From: Sandaracinaceae bacterium
Lineage (GTDB): Bacteria > Myxococcota_A > Polyangia > Polyangiales > Sandaracinaceae
Assembly (NCBI GenBank): GCA_019694315.1
Contig: JAIBCE010000028.1
Coordinates: 1-41,111 of the forward strand
Direction of reading: 5' to 3'
DNA: 41,111 nucleotides
Shown in pieces: positions 14,496 to 25,053 of this stretch (position 1 is the first letter of the stretch; each line of letters starts with the position of its first letter). The notes beneath the pieces are model-generated. The model ran no database searches, was not told where the DNA came from, and saw only the letters and a list, made by a program, of their open reading frames with translations. Position numbers and translations under genes: made by a program.

Positions 14496-16418
14496 ATGGC
14501 CGAGCACCCGTTCCTGTTCTTCGGTCACCTTCCCGATCCGCCCTCTCCCGCTTCGGATGGACACGGATACGCCGTCCGCTTCGCGAAGAAGCCGGCGAAG
14601 GCAACGCGCAAGATGATCGCGACCACGGTGGTCGCTGCCGCGAGACCGTTGGTCGGAGACGATGCCGAGATCCCGTGGCGCTGGGAGGGCGCTTGGCTCG
14701 TCGCGTGGCTGATGGATGCGCCGGGGGCCGAGGACGTGGTGAGCGAGGCGCGTGGCGCGGCGCTCACCGACATGGCCACCGCGTTCACGACGCTCCACGA
14801 GCTCGCACCGATCGTCGAGGTGATCTACCTGGCGTCGGCGGGCAAGGGCACCTCGCCGTGGGACGCGTGGTCATGGTCGCAGGGCGTGCCGAGCCCGGAG
14901 GGGCTCGCGCTCTTTCGCGGCGGCGGTGAGGTGGATCCTGCGGTGGAGAAGGCGCGCACCAGCGCTCCTGGGCACGCGAAGGGCACGAACGACGCGGCGT
15001 CCGCGAGCCACCCGTTCTCGATCCTGCCGCTCGACGCGAAGCAAGCACCGAAGACACCCAAGCTCGTGCCCGCGCTGAAGACGCTCGTCGACACGCTCGA
15101 GGCGGCGCGCGCGTACGGGAAAGAGCGCATCGTCCGTGTGTTCGACGCACCGCGCGGGCAGATCCTCTGGCACCTCGACGGCGCGCACCGGCTCACGCTC
15201 GCGGACGCGGCCGGCACGGCGATCGTGGGCAGCGTGCCGACGCGGCGCGTGGACGCCAACGCGTGGGAGCGGGGCTCGATCGCGCTGTCCGCCGACGCCA
15301 GCCGTTTTCTCTACACGGACCGGGTGACGGTCCACGAGGTCGACGTCGCGACAGCCACCTCTCGCGTCGTGTGGCGCGAAGAGCGCGACGAGCTCGAGCC
15401 CGGCCCGCGCGAGGCGGTCTACGTGGGGGACGCGATCGTCGTGTCGAGCCTCGATGCGCTGTGGCTCCTCGAGCGGCAGGCGGACGGCGAGCACGTGCCG
15501 GTGGCTGTCGCACCCCTTCAGGGCTTCTCGCACCTCACGGCCACGCCCGATGGGCGCTCCGTGCTCGTCGGCACGTTCGCGTGTGAGGACGAGCCGCCCG
15601 CCATGCGCGTGTTTCATGTCGAGGGTCACACGCTGCGACCTGGCGCCACGCTGAAGGAGCCAGTGAGCGAGCCAGTGGTGCTGAGCGGGCGCGTCTTCGC
15701 GAAGGTCCGCAAGAAGCCCGTCGAGGTGGTCGGGATTCCCGTGCTCGAGGCGAGCTCGCCCCCTACGCTCGCCGAAGGCCCCATTCGTCTGGTCCCGGTC
15801 CCCGCGCCCGCGACCGGTCCGCACCTGGTCGACGGACGGCGCGTCGTGACCGCGACCGCGCTGCCCACCGGATGGCTCGCGGCGCTCGAGGGCGCCCAGG
15901 GACACGAGGTCGTCGTCCTCGACGCCTCCTGTGTGGTCGTTCGGGCCCTCTCGCTCCCGCCGGCGTTCTACGCGGGCCTCGCGATCTCTCCCGATGGCAC
16001 GCGTGCGCTCGTGAGCGCGCGGCGCCGCATCGATCGCTTCGTCAACCCGGGCTCGCTCTTGGTGGACCTCGCGACGGGGAGCCACGAGACCTTCGGGGGC
16101 ACGACGGTGCACGCATTCGTGTCGAACGAGGTCGTGCTCGCGGGCGTGGCGCTCATGGACGTCGCGACCCGCGCGATCCTCGCGACCGTGCCGCTACCGG
16201 GGCATCGCGCCAAGGCACGCGCGACGGCCCTGGGCGGGACACGCGCGCACGCGCTGATGCAGACCTCCCACGGCGACGGTGTCGTCGTCGCCGTCACGCC
16301 GAGCTCCGTGCGGGTACTCGGTGTCACGCCCCTTCGTCCGGCCGTCGTGAGCACGTCCAGCGAGGGAGCGCTGTGCATGGTGGCCGACGGGGCACACTAC
16401 CGAGTCGACATCGTGTAG
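14496..16418 (+). CDS. Hypothetical beta-propeller-like protein
   Basis: 640 aa, ATG start, no signal peptide (begins MAEHPFLFFGHLPDPP), so probably cytoplasmic. The first ~190 residues are a mixed domain with WEGAWLVAWLMDAPGAEDVV and a Trp-rich DAWSWSQG segment. From about residue 205 there are repeated four-strand-like blocks with signatures of WD40/PQQ-type propellers (RIVRVFDAPRGQILWHLDGAHRLTLAD, LTATPDGRSVLVGTF, AISPDGTRALVSARRRIDRF, VDLATGSHETF). The blades are too divergent for me to count. No catalytic motif. It may be a protein-interaction scaffold. The inverted-repeat element lies directly upstream and no good ribosome binding site precedes the ATG. Confidence 0.75.
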   Translation: MAEHPFLFFGHLPDPPSPASDGHGYAVRFAKKPAKATRKMIATTVVAAARPLVGDDAEIPWRWEGAWLVAWLMDAPGAEDVVSEARGAALTDMATAFTTLHELAPIVEVIYLASAGKGTSPWDAWSWSQGVPSPEGLALFRGGGEVDPAVEKARTSAPGHAKGTNDAASASHPFSILPLDAKQAPKTPKLVPALKTLVDTLEAARAYGKERIVRVFDAPRGQILWHLDGAHRLTLADAAGTAIVGSVPTRRVDANAWERGSIALSADASRFLYTDRVTVHEVDVATATSRVVWREERDELEPGPREAVYVGDAIVVSSLDALWLLERQADGEHVPVAVAPLQGFSHLTATPDGRSVLVGTFACEDEPPAMRVFHVEGHTLRPGATLKEPVSEPVVLSGRVFAKVRKKPVEVVGIPVLEASSPPTLAEGPIRLVPVPAPATGPHLVDGRRVVTATALPTGWLAALEGAQGHEVVVLDASCVVVRALSLPPAFYAGLAISPDGTRALVSARRRIDRFVNPGSLLVDLATGSHETFGGTTVHAFVSNEVVLAGVALMDVATRAILATVPLPGHRAKARATALGGTRAHALMQTSHGDGVVVAVTPSSVRVLGVTPLRPAVVSTSSEGALCMVADGAHYRVDIV

Positions 16419-16439
16419 ACGACGCGACGTGCCCATCCG

Positions 16440-19085
<2,646 letters not shown>

Positions 19086-19218
19086 GGACGAGTGCCTCCC
19101 GAGCCCGCAGGGAGCTCGTTCGTTCGGGGTTCGGTCGCGGATCGACGGCTCACTCCGCACCCCCAACATCCACGTGGGCGGCGGTCGAGAGCGGCCGAAC
19201 GGGCGTGACGGTAAGCAC

Positions 19219-19236
19219 GTTGACTCGCGGGTCAAC
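19219..19236. promoter_or_regulatory. 18-bp palindrome upstream of clpB
   Basis: GTTGACTCGCGGGTCAAC is a near-perfect 18-bp palindrome (16 of 18 positions) between clpB and the divergent membrane-protein gene. On the clpB strand it contains TTGACC, a good -35-like hexamer, with TACCGT 16 nt further on as a weak -10 candidate (complement of 19208-19213). It is not a CIRCE element and its half-sites are 6 nt apart, so it is not FNR-like either. An operator for a dimeric repressor overlapping the clpB promoter is the simplest reading. Confidence 0.4.
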
Positions 19237-19331
19237 GGGGCCCGGAACACTTCGTGCCGGCCGTGCTCACAGCAGTGATCCTGCCGCCAGCGGTCGCGAA
19301 CCCGTGAAGCGAGGCGTTGTCCGACGCCACG

Positions 19332-20303
19332 ATGTCCCTCCCGCGACGCGAGCTCGCGCTCACCCTCGGCATGCTGCTCGCCCTCGGTGTCGCATGGCCG
19401 CACGTCGCCTCGTGGATGGTGAGCAGGCCCGTCCCGGCCCTCGCCGCGCTCGTCGTCGGCGTCGTGCTCGGAGCGCTCGCGAGGCATCCGCGACGACGAC
19501 GCATCGCGCTCGGCGTGGCCGCTGCGGCCTGCCTTGCGTGGACCATCGAGCCTCTTCGGCTCTTGCTCGACGTCGCGTCGGGGCCGGCTCCCGAAGGCGC
19601 GGCCGATCGGCTCGCGTACGAGATCGCCGTCTCGGGCCGCGTGCTCCTCGGCCTGCTTGCGGCGCTCGCGGTTCTCGCGCCTTCGGGGCGGTCGGGGGGA
19701 GTCGGCAGCTCCGCGCCCATTCTCCGTTTCTGCGCAGTCCCGGCCGGGCCCGCGCTCGCGGCGGGCTTGGTCTTGCTAGCGCCGATCGGGCGAGTGGACG
19801 AGACGCTCGGCCTCGCGACCTCGCTCGCCGCGCTCGCCGCGTCTCTCGTCACCACCAGCGAGGGACCCGCGCTGAGCGATGCGGTCCGCGCCCCCGAGCA
19901 GGCGGCCCGCATCGCCCTCGGGACCCTCGCTGGCCTGTGCGTGCTGGGCCTCGCGGACGACCTCGCAGCGACCATGGCGCCCTCGGACCTCGCCGAGCAC
20001 CTACGACGGTGGGCGCCGGACTCCATGGCGGAGCGAGCGACCCGCGCGGTCTTCGAGCTCGCCACGCTGCTCGCCGTCGCAGCCTTCGCGCGCGGCCGGA
20101 CCTGGGGCGCGCTCGCGCTGATCCCAGCAGCGTGCGGGCTCGCGTTCACGGCGTGGGCCTTCCGCGGCCCGATCTGGGGCCGTGGATGCGTGGCCTACCT
20201 GCACCCGCTCTCGGGCACGCCGGAAATCGTGCTCCTGCCTGCCGCCGTCGCGCTCGCGCCTTGGACTGCCCCGATCGCGCGCGCGCTCTGGCCGCGTCGC
20301 TGA
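19332..20303 (+). CDS. Polytopic membrane protein
   Basis: 323 aa from ATG 19332; a TTG 15 nt upstream is a weaker alternative. At least seven hydrophobic segments are evident, e.g. [113 protein letters not shown] and a C-terminal [13 protein letters not shown]. It is an integral inner-membrane protein with short loops and no recognised transporter or enzyme motif. It is divergent from clpB and convergent with the Rieske oxygenase gene. Confidence 0.72.
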   Translation: MSLPRRELALTLGMLLALGVAWPHVASWMVSRPVPALAALVVGVVLGALARHPRRRRIALGVAAAACLAWTIEPLRLLLDVASGPAPEGAADRLAYEIAVSGRVLLGLLAALAVLAPSGRSGGVGSSAPILRFCAVPAGPALAAGLVLLAPIGRVDETLGLATSLAALAASLVTTSEGPALSDAVRAPEQAARIALGTLAGLCVLGLADDLAATMAPSDLAEHLRRWAPDSMAERATRAVFELATLLAVAAFARGRTWGALALIPAACGLAFTAWAFRGPIWGRGCVAYLHPLSGTPEIVLLPAAVALAPWTAPIARALWPRR

Positions 20304-20324
20304 GCGGCTGCCTTCTGCGCCGGA

Positions 20325-21341
20325 TCAGCTCGCGCGGGGTCCCTTGCGGAGGCTCGTCGCCGGCACGTCGACCTTCTGCGCGGCGCGCGGCTTGAGCTCG
20401 CGGTGGTACCAGCGACGGAACGCGAGCGTGGGGCCGTCCACGGCGACGCTCTTCTCTTCGCTCGGGTGCGGCACCTCGGGGGGCTGCGAGCTCTCCACCA
20501 CCGCGCGGTCCTCGCGGAGGATCCACGTGTTGCTCCAGTCGAGCAGCCAGTAGAGCGGCGCGAGCAGCGCGAAGAGCCCGAAGTCGCGCGTGGAGATCAG
20601 CATCATGCGCGTGACCTTCTCGTCCACGGGCACGCAGTAGATGTGCTGCTTCATGCGGCGTCCGCCGAACGAGAGATCGAGCACCATGCCGTTGGGGCGT
20701 CGCCACGAGAGGCCCGCCGGGCTCTGCTTGCCCTCCACGCGCGCCACGATCTGCATGCCGTACGACGTGGGCCTCACCTCGAGCTCGAGGTGCGCGTTGC
20801 GCTCCGCGGGTGCCCGCAATTGCCTGCCGATCGAGCGCTGGTGCACGTAGGGCAGGTGCGGGTAGTCGAGCATGTTCTCCATCGCGCGGGTCCAGTGCGT
20901 CGACCACTCCTCCGCGTACTGGAAGTGCGCCCAGCCCGGCTCCACCAGCGCTTCGGGCAGCTCGGGCTCGCGGCCGCGCGCGTCCTCTCCGGTGAAGATC
21001 CACACGAGGCCTCCGCGCTCACGGCACGGCACCGCGGTGGCGCCGAGGCGAGCGCGCTTGTCGGCGGGCACGTCGCAGAACGGCACGTGCGCGCAGGCGC
21101 CCTCGCGATCGAATTTCCAGCCGTGGAAGGGGCACTCGAGCGTGCCGGCCTCGGTCACGCGACCGAGCGAGAGGGCCACGCCGCGGTGCGGGCAGCGATC
21201 GATCAGCGCGGCGAGCCTGCCCTCGTGATCGCGGAAGAGCGCGAGATCCTCACCCGCCACGCGCACCTTCTTCGCGCGGCCACGGCGGATCTCCTTCGCA
21301 AACGCGACAGGGGTCCATTCGTCGGGGAAGAGCTCGAACAC
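20325..21341 (-). CDS. Rieske non-heme iron oxygenase
   Basis: 338 aa. The N-terminal Rieske domain has both halves of the [2Fe-2S] motif, CPHRG at residues 50-54 and CPFHGW at 70-75 (ligands C50, H52, C70, H73). The mononuclear iron site is visible as ENMLDYPHLPYVH (about 155-167), with H162 and H167 as likely ligands. The motif order and C-terminal hydrophobic patch (FGLFALLAPLYWLLDW) resemble the pheophorbide a oxygenase / choline monooxygenase-like branch rather than classic aromatic-ring dioxygenase alpha subunits. It would need an external reductase, not found nearby. Substrate unknown. It stands alone, convergent with the upstream membrane-protein gene. Confidence 0.85.
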   Translation of the reverse strand: MFELFPDEWTPVAFAKEIRRGRAKKVRVAGEDLALFRDHEGRLAALIDRCPHRGVALSLGRVTEAGTLECPFHGWKFDREGACAHVPFCDVPADKRARLGATAVPCRERGGLVWIFTGEDARGREPELPEALVEPGWAHFQYAEEWSTHWTRAMENMLDYPHLPYVHQRSIGRQLRAPAERNAHLELEVRPTSYGMQIVARVEGKQSPAGLSWRRPNGMVLDLSFGGRRMKQHIYCVPVDEKVTRMMLISTRDFGLFALLAPLYWLLDWSNTWILREDRAVVESSQPPEVPHPSEEKSVAVDGPTLAFRRWYHRELKPRAAQKVDVPATSLRKGPRAS

Positions 21342-21483
21342 GGGTCACCTCGGCGAATCGCAATCCCCAAACGGGTGCGGACCCCGGAGGTGGTGGGGTC
21401 GGACCTCGTGGGCCGCAAGCCCCTGCCTCACGTCGATCTCACGACCACGAGCACCCCGGCCCCGCACCACGAAGCATTCCGGC

Positions 21484-22422
21484 ATGCAGCTTCTCTCGTG
21501 GCGTGTGTGGATCGTGGCGATCGCGGCGGTCGTGGGGATCGTGGGGATCGGCGTCGTGCGGGCGCCGCGCGTGCTGGCCGAGCCCGATCGTGCGAGCGAG
21601 CTCGAGGCGTGGCTGCGTCGAGAGCGCGTGGTGAGCTTCGCGGCGAACCGGCACGTGGTGGTGCTCGAGCGGCGGGGCGCGATCCTCGTCTGCGTCCGAG
21701 CCCACGAGGGCGAGCCCGTGTGTGTGATCGAGCGCGATCCCGCGGTGCACGACGTGTTCGTGACCTACGACTCGTTCCAGGAAGAGGGCTCGTTCCACGA
21801 CTGCTTCTCGTGGGTGGAGGCCGACGGCGTGCGTCAGTGGGCGCGCTGGGATCGCCGCACGCCCGGCACGGGGGGCGCGTGCGTGGAGGACTACGACGTC
21901 TTCGACACGCGCCGCGACGTGGGCCGCGCCGGCCGCTTCGCGACCCTCACGAGCGAGCGCGTCCCGCTCTACGAGAGCCTCGATCACCACGCGGTCCCGC
22001 TCCACAGCGAGGGCCTGCGCGTCGTCCAGGACGGTGACGTGCTCTGCTACGCGCCGCCTTCGGGCTGGGTGTGCACGAGCGAGCGCGCGCATCTCCTCGC
22101 GCTGGCCGGCAGGCCCGAGTCGTTCACGCCGATCTCGGGGACCGAGCGCTACCTCGTCCACACCGTCGAGCCCCACTCGCACACGCAGCACCACTCGCTC
22201 GTGCTGCTCGCGTTCGAGGCTGGCGAGGTGCGCGTGCTCGATCGCCTCGCGCTCGGCTGGACGCTCGTGCTCGGCGCCGACCCCGGGCCGCGCTTCACGT
22301 GGCAGCTCGAGGCGGACGTGCTCACGCTGACGCCGCGCGCTTCCCTTCCCGGCGAGCGGGAGGCACCGCGCGAGCTCGCCCCGCGCTATCGCCTCACCGG
22401 AGGGCGCTTCGAGGCCTTCTGA
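21484..22422 (+). CDS. Hypothetical membrane-anchored or exported protein
   Basis: 312 aa. The N-terminal hydrophobic segment WRVWIVAIAAVVGIVGIGVVRAP is either an uncleaved anchor or a signal peptide. The rest is soluble, with many beta-type segments (HVVVLERRGAILVCVRAHEGEPVCVIE, LVLLAFEAGEVRVLDRLALGWTLVLGAD) and a few Cys residues that could form disulphides. No family recognised. The 3' end overlaps the convergent LysR gene by 37 bp, so the two transcripts overlap tail to tail. Confidence 0.68.
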   Translation: MQLLSWRVWIVAIAAVVGIVGIGVVRAPRVLAEPDRASELEAWLRRERVVSFAANRHVVVLERRGAILVCVRAHEGEPVCVIERDPAVHDVFVTYDSFQEEGSFHDCFSWVEADGVRQWARWDRRTPGTGGACVEDYDVFDTRRDVGRAGRFATLTSERVPLYESLDHHAVPLHSEGLRVVQDGDVLCYAPPSGWVCTSERAHLLALAGRPESFTPISGTERYLVHTVEPHSHTQHHSLVLLAFEAGEVRVLDRLALGWTLVLGADPGPRFTWQLEADVLTLTPRASLPGEREAPRELAPRYRLTGGRFEAF

Positions 22423-23366
22423 CGAGCTCGGCCGTCGGCCTCGCGCGCGATGCACGAGGCGATGGCGTCGATGTGGGCGACGAGGGCCTGGATCACCTCG
22501 TCGTCGGCGAGCGCGGCGCGGCCGAGGAGCTCGATCGCGCTGCCCTCGAGCGGGAAGGGCACGGGCCGCGTGGCGAGGGCGGGGCGTGTGCGGCGGATGT
22601 CCGCGGCCACGAGGCGCGGCACGGTCGCGAGCAGCGCCGAGCCCTCCACGATGGCGCCGATCGAGGTGAAGGTCGGCACCGACACGCGCACGTTGCGGCT
22701 CGCGCCGAACCTGTCCTCGATGACGCCGCGCAGGTCGCCGTTGTACGAGACGATCACGTGCTCGTGCGCGAGGTAGCGCGCGCGATCGAGCGTGCGACCG
22801 ATCTCGGCGACCCGCGGATCGAAGAGGCACACGAAGTCGCCGTGGAAGAGCGCGCGGCGCGTGAGGCCCGCGGGGAGCTCGTCGGCCACGGTGATCGCGA
22901 GCTCCACCTGCCCGCGCGCGAGGGCCTCGCCCACGGTGCGGAACTGCACGGGCACGACGACGATGCGCACCGCAGGCCCGCTCTTGGCGAGGCGCGCGAG
23001 CAGCGGCGCGAGCAGCCAGCTCTCGGCGCTGTCCGAGAGGCCCAGGCGCACCACGCGCGTGGCGCTCGCGGACGAGCCCACCTCGGCTCCGTCGAGCGCC
23101 GCGCGCACGAGCGCGTCGAGGTGAGGTCGCGCGCGATCGACGAGGCGCCTGCCGCGGCTCGTGAGCGCCACACCGCGCCCCTCCTTCACGAGCAGCGGCG
23201 CGCCCACGGCGGTGGTGAGCCGCTTGAGCGCCGCGCTCACGGCCGACTGCGTGAGGTAGAGCCGCGAGGCCGCCGCGGTGACGCTGCCCGCGTCGGCCAC
23301 CGCCACGAGCACCCGGAGGAGGTTCAGGTCGAGGTCTCTTCCATCGATGGCGTTCATGGGTCCCAT
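22386..23366 (-). CDS. LysR-family transcriptional regulator
   Basis: 326 aa from ATG 23366 (MGPMNAIDGRDLDLNLLRVL); the ATG at 23357 is equally possible. The N-terminal winged helix-turn-helix is typical: LDLNLLRVLVAVADAGSVTAAASRLYLTQSAVSAALKRL, followed by the LysR effector-binding domain (VVRLGLSDSAESWLLAPLLARLAKSGPAVRIVVVP...LARGQVELAITV). It is divergently transcribed from an aldo/keto reductase gene 63 bp away, the usual layout for a LysR regulator and its target. A T-N11-A box lies between the two. Inducer unknown. Confidence 0.93.
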   Translation of the reverse strand: MGPMNAIDGRDLDLNLLRVLVAVADAGSVTAAASRLYLTQSAVSAALKRLTTAVGAPLLVKEGRGVALTSRGRRLVDRARPHLDALVRAALDGAEVGSSASATRVVRLGLSDSAESWLLAPLLARLAKSGPAVRIVVVPVQFRTVGEALARGQVELAITVADELPAGLTRRALFHGDFVCLFDPRVAEIGRTLDRARYLAHEHVIVSYNGDLRGVIEDRFGASRNVRVSVPTFTSIGAIVEGSALLATVPRLVAADIRRTRPALATRPVPFPLEGSAIELLGRAALADDEVIQALVAHIDAIASCIAREADGRARQKASKRPPVRR

Positions 23367-23374
23367 GGATCCTA

Positions 23375-23387
23375 TTCGCTGGTGCGA
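23375..23387. promoter_or_regulatory. Candidate LysR-type T-N11-A box
   Basis: T-TCGCTGGTGCG-A has the T-N11-A form with inverted TCGC/GCGA arms, and sits in the 63-bp divergent spacer between the LysR gene and the aldo/keto reductase gene, next to the regulator's start. The location fits autoregulation plus control of the reductase. The motif is loose, so this is a suggestion. Confidence 0.4.
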
Positions 23388-23429
23388 TGGATGGCGACGG
23401 GCCAGCCTGGGCATCGAACGGAGGCGACG

Positions 23430-24419
23430 ATGACGGGCATGACGATGGTGAAGCTGGGCGCGACGGGGCCGGAGGTGTCGGCGATCGGCCTGGGCTGCAT
23501 GGGGATGAGCGGGATGTACGGGGCCTCGGACGACGCCGAGGGGATCCGCACGATCCACCGCGCGATCGAGCGCGGCGTGACCTTGCTCGACACGGGCGAC
23601 TTCTACGGCATGGGCCACAACGAGATGCTGATCGGTCGCGCGATCCAGGGGCGGCGCGAGCGGGTGCAGCTCTCGGTGAAGTTCGGCGCGCAGCGCGGGC
23701 CCGACGGCAGCTGGATCGGCGTCGACAACCGGCCGGTCGCGGTGAAGACGGCGCTCGCGTACACGCTCAAGCGCCTCGGCGTCGATCACGTGGACGTGTA
23801 CCGCCCCGCGCGCCTCGACCCGCAGGTGCCGATCGAGGACACGATCGGCGCCATCGCGGAAATGGTGAAGGCCGGCTACGTGCGGCACATCGGCCTCTCC
23901 GAGGTCTCGGCCGACACGGTGCGCCGCGCCGCGCGTGTGCACCCGATCGTGGATCTCCAGATCGAGCACGCGCTCGTGACGCGCAAGCCCGAGACCACGA
24001 TCTTCCCCGCGCTCCGCGAGCTCGGCGTGTCGGCCACGCTCTACGGCGTGCTCTCGCGCGGCCTGCTCTCGGCGAGCAAGGTGCAGGGCAAGGGCGACTA
24101 CCGCGCATACCTGCCTCGCTTCACGGGCGAGGCGGGCGAGAAGAACGCGCGGGTGGTGGCGTCGTTCGCGGCCTTCGCGGAGACCCGCGGTCTCAAGCCC
24201 GCGCAGCTCGCGATCGCGTGGTCGCGCGCGCGCTGTCCGGACTTCGTCACGCTCGCGGGCGCACGCACCACCGCGCAGATCGACGAGGCCCTCGACGCGC
24301 TCGCGCATCCGCTCTCGCCCGCCGACACGATGGCGCTCGAGGCGCTCGTGCCCGAGGACGCGATCGCCGGCACGCGCTACGCGGAGCCGCAGATGGCACA
24401 CCTCGACAGCGAGCGCTGA
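23430..24419 (+). CDS. Aldo/keto reductase family protein
   Basis: 329 aa from ATG 23430, preceded by GGAGG at 23420-23424. The (beta/alpha)8 family markers are clear: the N-terminal LGATGPEVSAIGLGCMGMSGMYG, the catalytic Asp/Tyr block LLDTGDFYGMGHNE, the Lys in VQLSVKFG, and IGLSEVSADTVRRA. NADPH-dependent reduction of an aldehyde or ketone is expected. One catalytic position is unusual: where most aldo/keto reductases have (Y/L)HRxDP, this protein has YRPARLDP, so Ala replaces the His of the catalytic tetrad. I recall related sequences with the same PAR-x-DP form, so it may be a subfamily trait rather than a defect. Divergent from its probable LysR regulator. Confidence 0.9.
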   Translation: MTGMTMVKLGATGPEVSAIGLGCMGMSGMYGASDDAEGIRTIHRAIERGVTLLDTGDFYGMGHNEMLIGRAIQGRRERVQLSVKFGAQRGPDGSWIGVDNRPVAVKTALAYTLKRLGVDHVDVYRPARLDPQVPIEDTIGAIAEMVKAGYVRHIGLSEVSADTVRRAARVHPIVDLQIEHALVTRKPETTIFPALRELGVSATLYGVLSRGLLSASKVQGKGDYRAYLPRFTGEAGEKNARVVASFAAFAETRGLKPAQLAIAWSRARCPDFVTLAGARTTAQIDEALDALAHPLSPADTMALEALVPEDAIAGTRYAEPQMAHLDSER

Positions 24420-24469
24420 GCGCGGGCTCGCTCGTCGTGCTCGTGTCTGCCCTCGGGCCTGCCGTGCGC

Positions 24470-24928
24470 TCACCGCACGCGGACGGCGCTCCAGCTCCAG
24501 CTCAGGCCGGTCACGTTGTGCGTGATGCCATGCATCGTGGTCGGGCCGTCGAGCTCGGCTTCGTAGACGACGTAGCGCTGGTTGAACCAGAAGCGCAGCG
24601 CCTTGTGCTCGATGGCCCACTCGTCGTCGTCGGTGGTGTCCGCGGGATCGTGCGAGGTGCAGCGACCCTGGGGGAAGAAGTCCACGAGGAACACGCGCGT
24701 GCCCTCGGGCATGTGCGTGGTGAGCTCCCAGCTCGAGCCCTCCATCGAGATGCACTGACCGCCGGCCACGAGCTGATCGCTCCGACACGACGCGAACGCC
24801 TCTCCGCCGCTCGCGAGGCTCGGGGCCACGTGCGCGCCGGGCGCGTTGGCGTTGGCGCTCGACGAGGTGCTCGCGCCGCCGCAGCCGAGCGCGAGCGTGG
24901 CGAGGCACACGAGGACGGCTCTGGGCAT
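24470..24928 (-). CDS. Small hypothetical lipoprotein
   Basis: 152 aa from ATG 24928; the longer open frame upstream is rejected because the signal peptide MPRAVLVCLATLALGCGG begins here. Cys 16 is the likely lipidated residue. The mature part starts with a Ser/Ala/Asn-rich linker and continues as a small beta-rich domain with three Cys (FASCRSDQL, GQCISMEG, QGRCTSH) and a C-terminal TGLSWSWSAVRVR. No family recognised. Divergent from nirK, sharing the spacer that holds the FNR-type box, though a matching -10 toward this gene is not visible. Confidence 0.65.
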   Translation of the reverse strand: MPRAVLVCLATLALGCGGASTSSSANANAPGAHVAPSLASGGEAFASCRSDQLVAGGQCISMEGSSWELTTHMPEGTRVFLVDFFPQGRCTSHDPADTTDDDEWAIEHKALRFWFNQRYVVYEAELDGPTTMHGITHNVTGLSWSWSAVRVR

Positions 24929-24995
24929 GCCTGAGCGTCGCACGTCGGGACCGACTGCGTCCTCGCACCATCGCATGCGCCGCATCGGGCGGTGA

Positions 24996-25036
24996 TGATC
25001 TGGATCAGGGCACCGAGTGGGGGCGGTGCCTAGGCG
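24996..25036 (+). promoter_or_regulatory. FNR/DNR/NnrR-type operator and candidate promoter of nirK
   Basis: TGAT-CTGG-ATCA at 24996-25007 exactly matches the core of the FNR/DNR class site (TTGAT-N4-ATCAA) and is perfectly symmetric in its half-sites. A TAGGCG hexamer starts exactly 23 nt after it (25031), which is where the -10 falls when such a box is centred at -41.5. The predicted transcript would start near 25043, just before AGGAGG (25044-25049) and the ATG at 25054. This places nirK under an oxygen- or NO-sensing CRP/FNR-family activator; the regulator itself is not in the window. Confidence 0.65.
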
Positions 25037-25053
25037 AGCGCGCAGGAGGTTCC

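Noticed and set aside
22071..23429. A long in-frame upstream extension of the aldo/keto reductase.
   Set aside because: It runs antisense through the LysR gene; the good ribosome binding site and the family N-terminus start at 23430.
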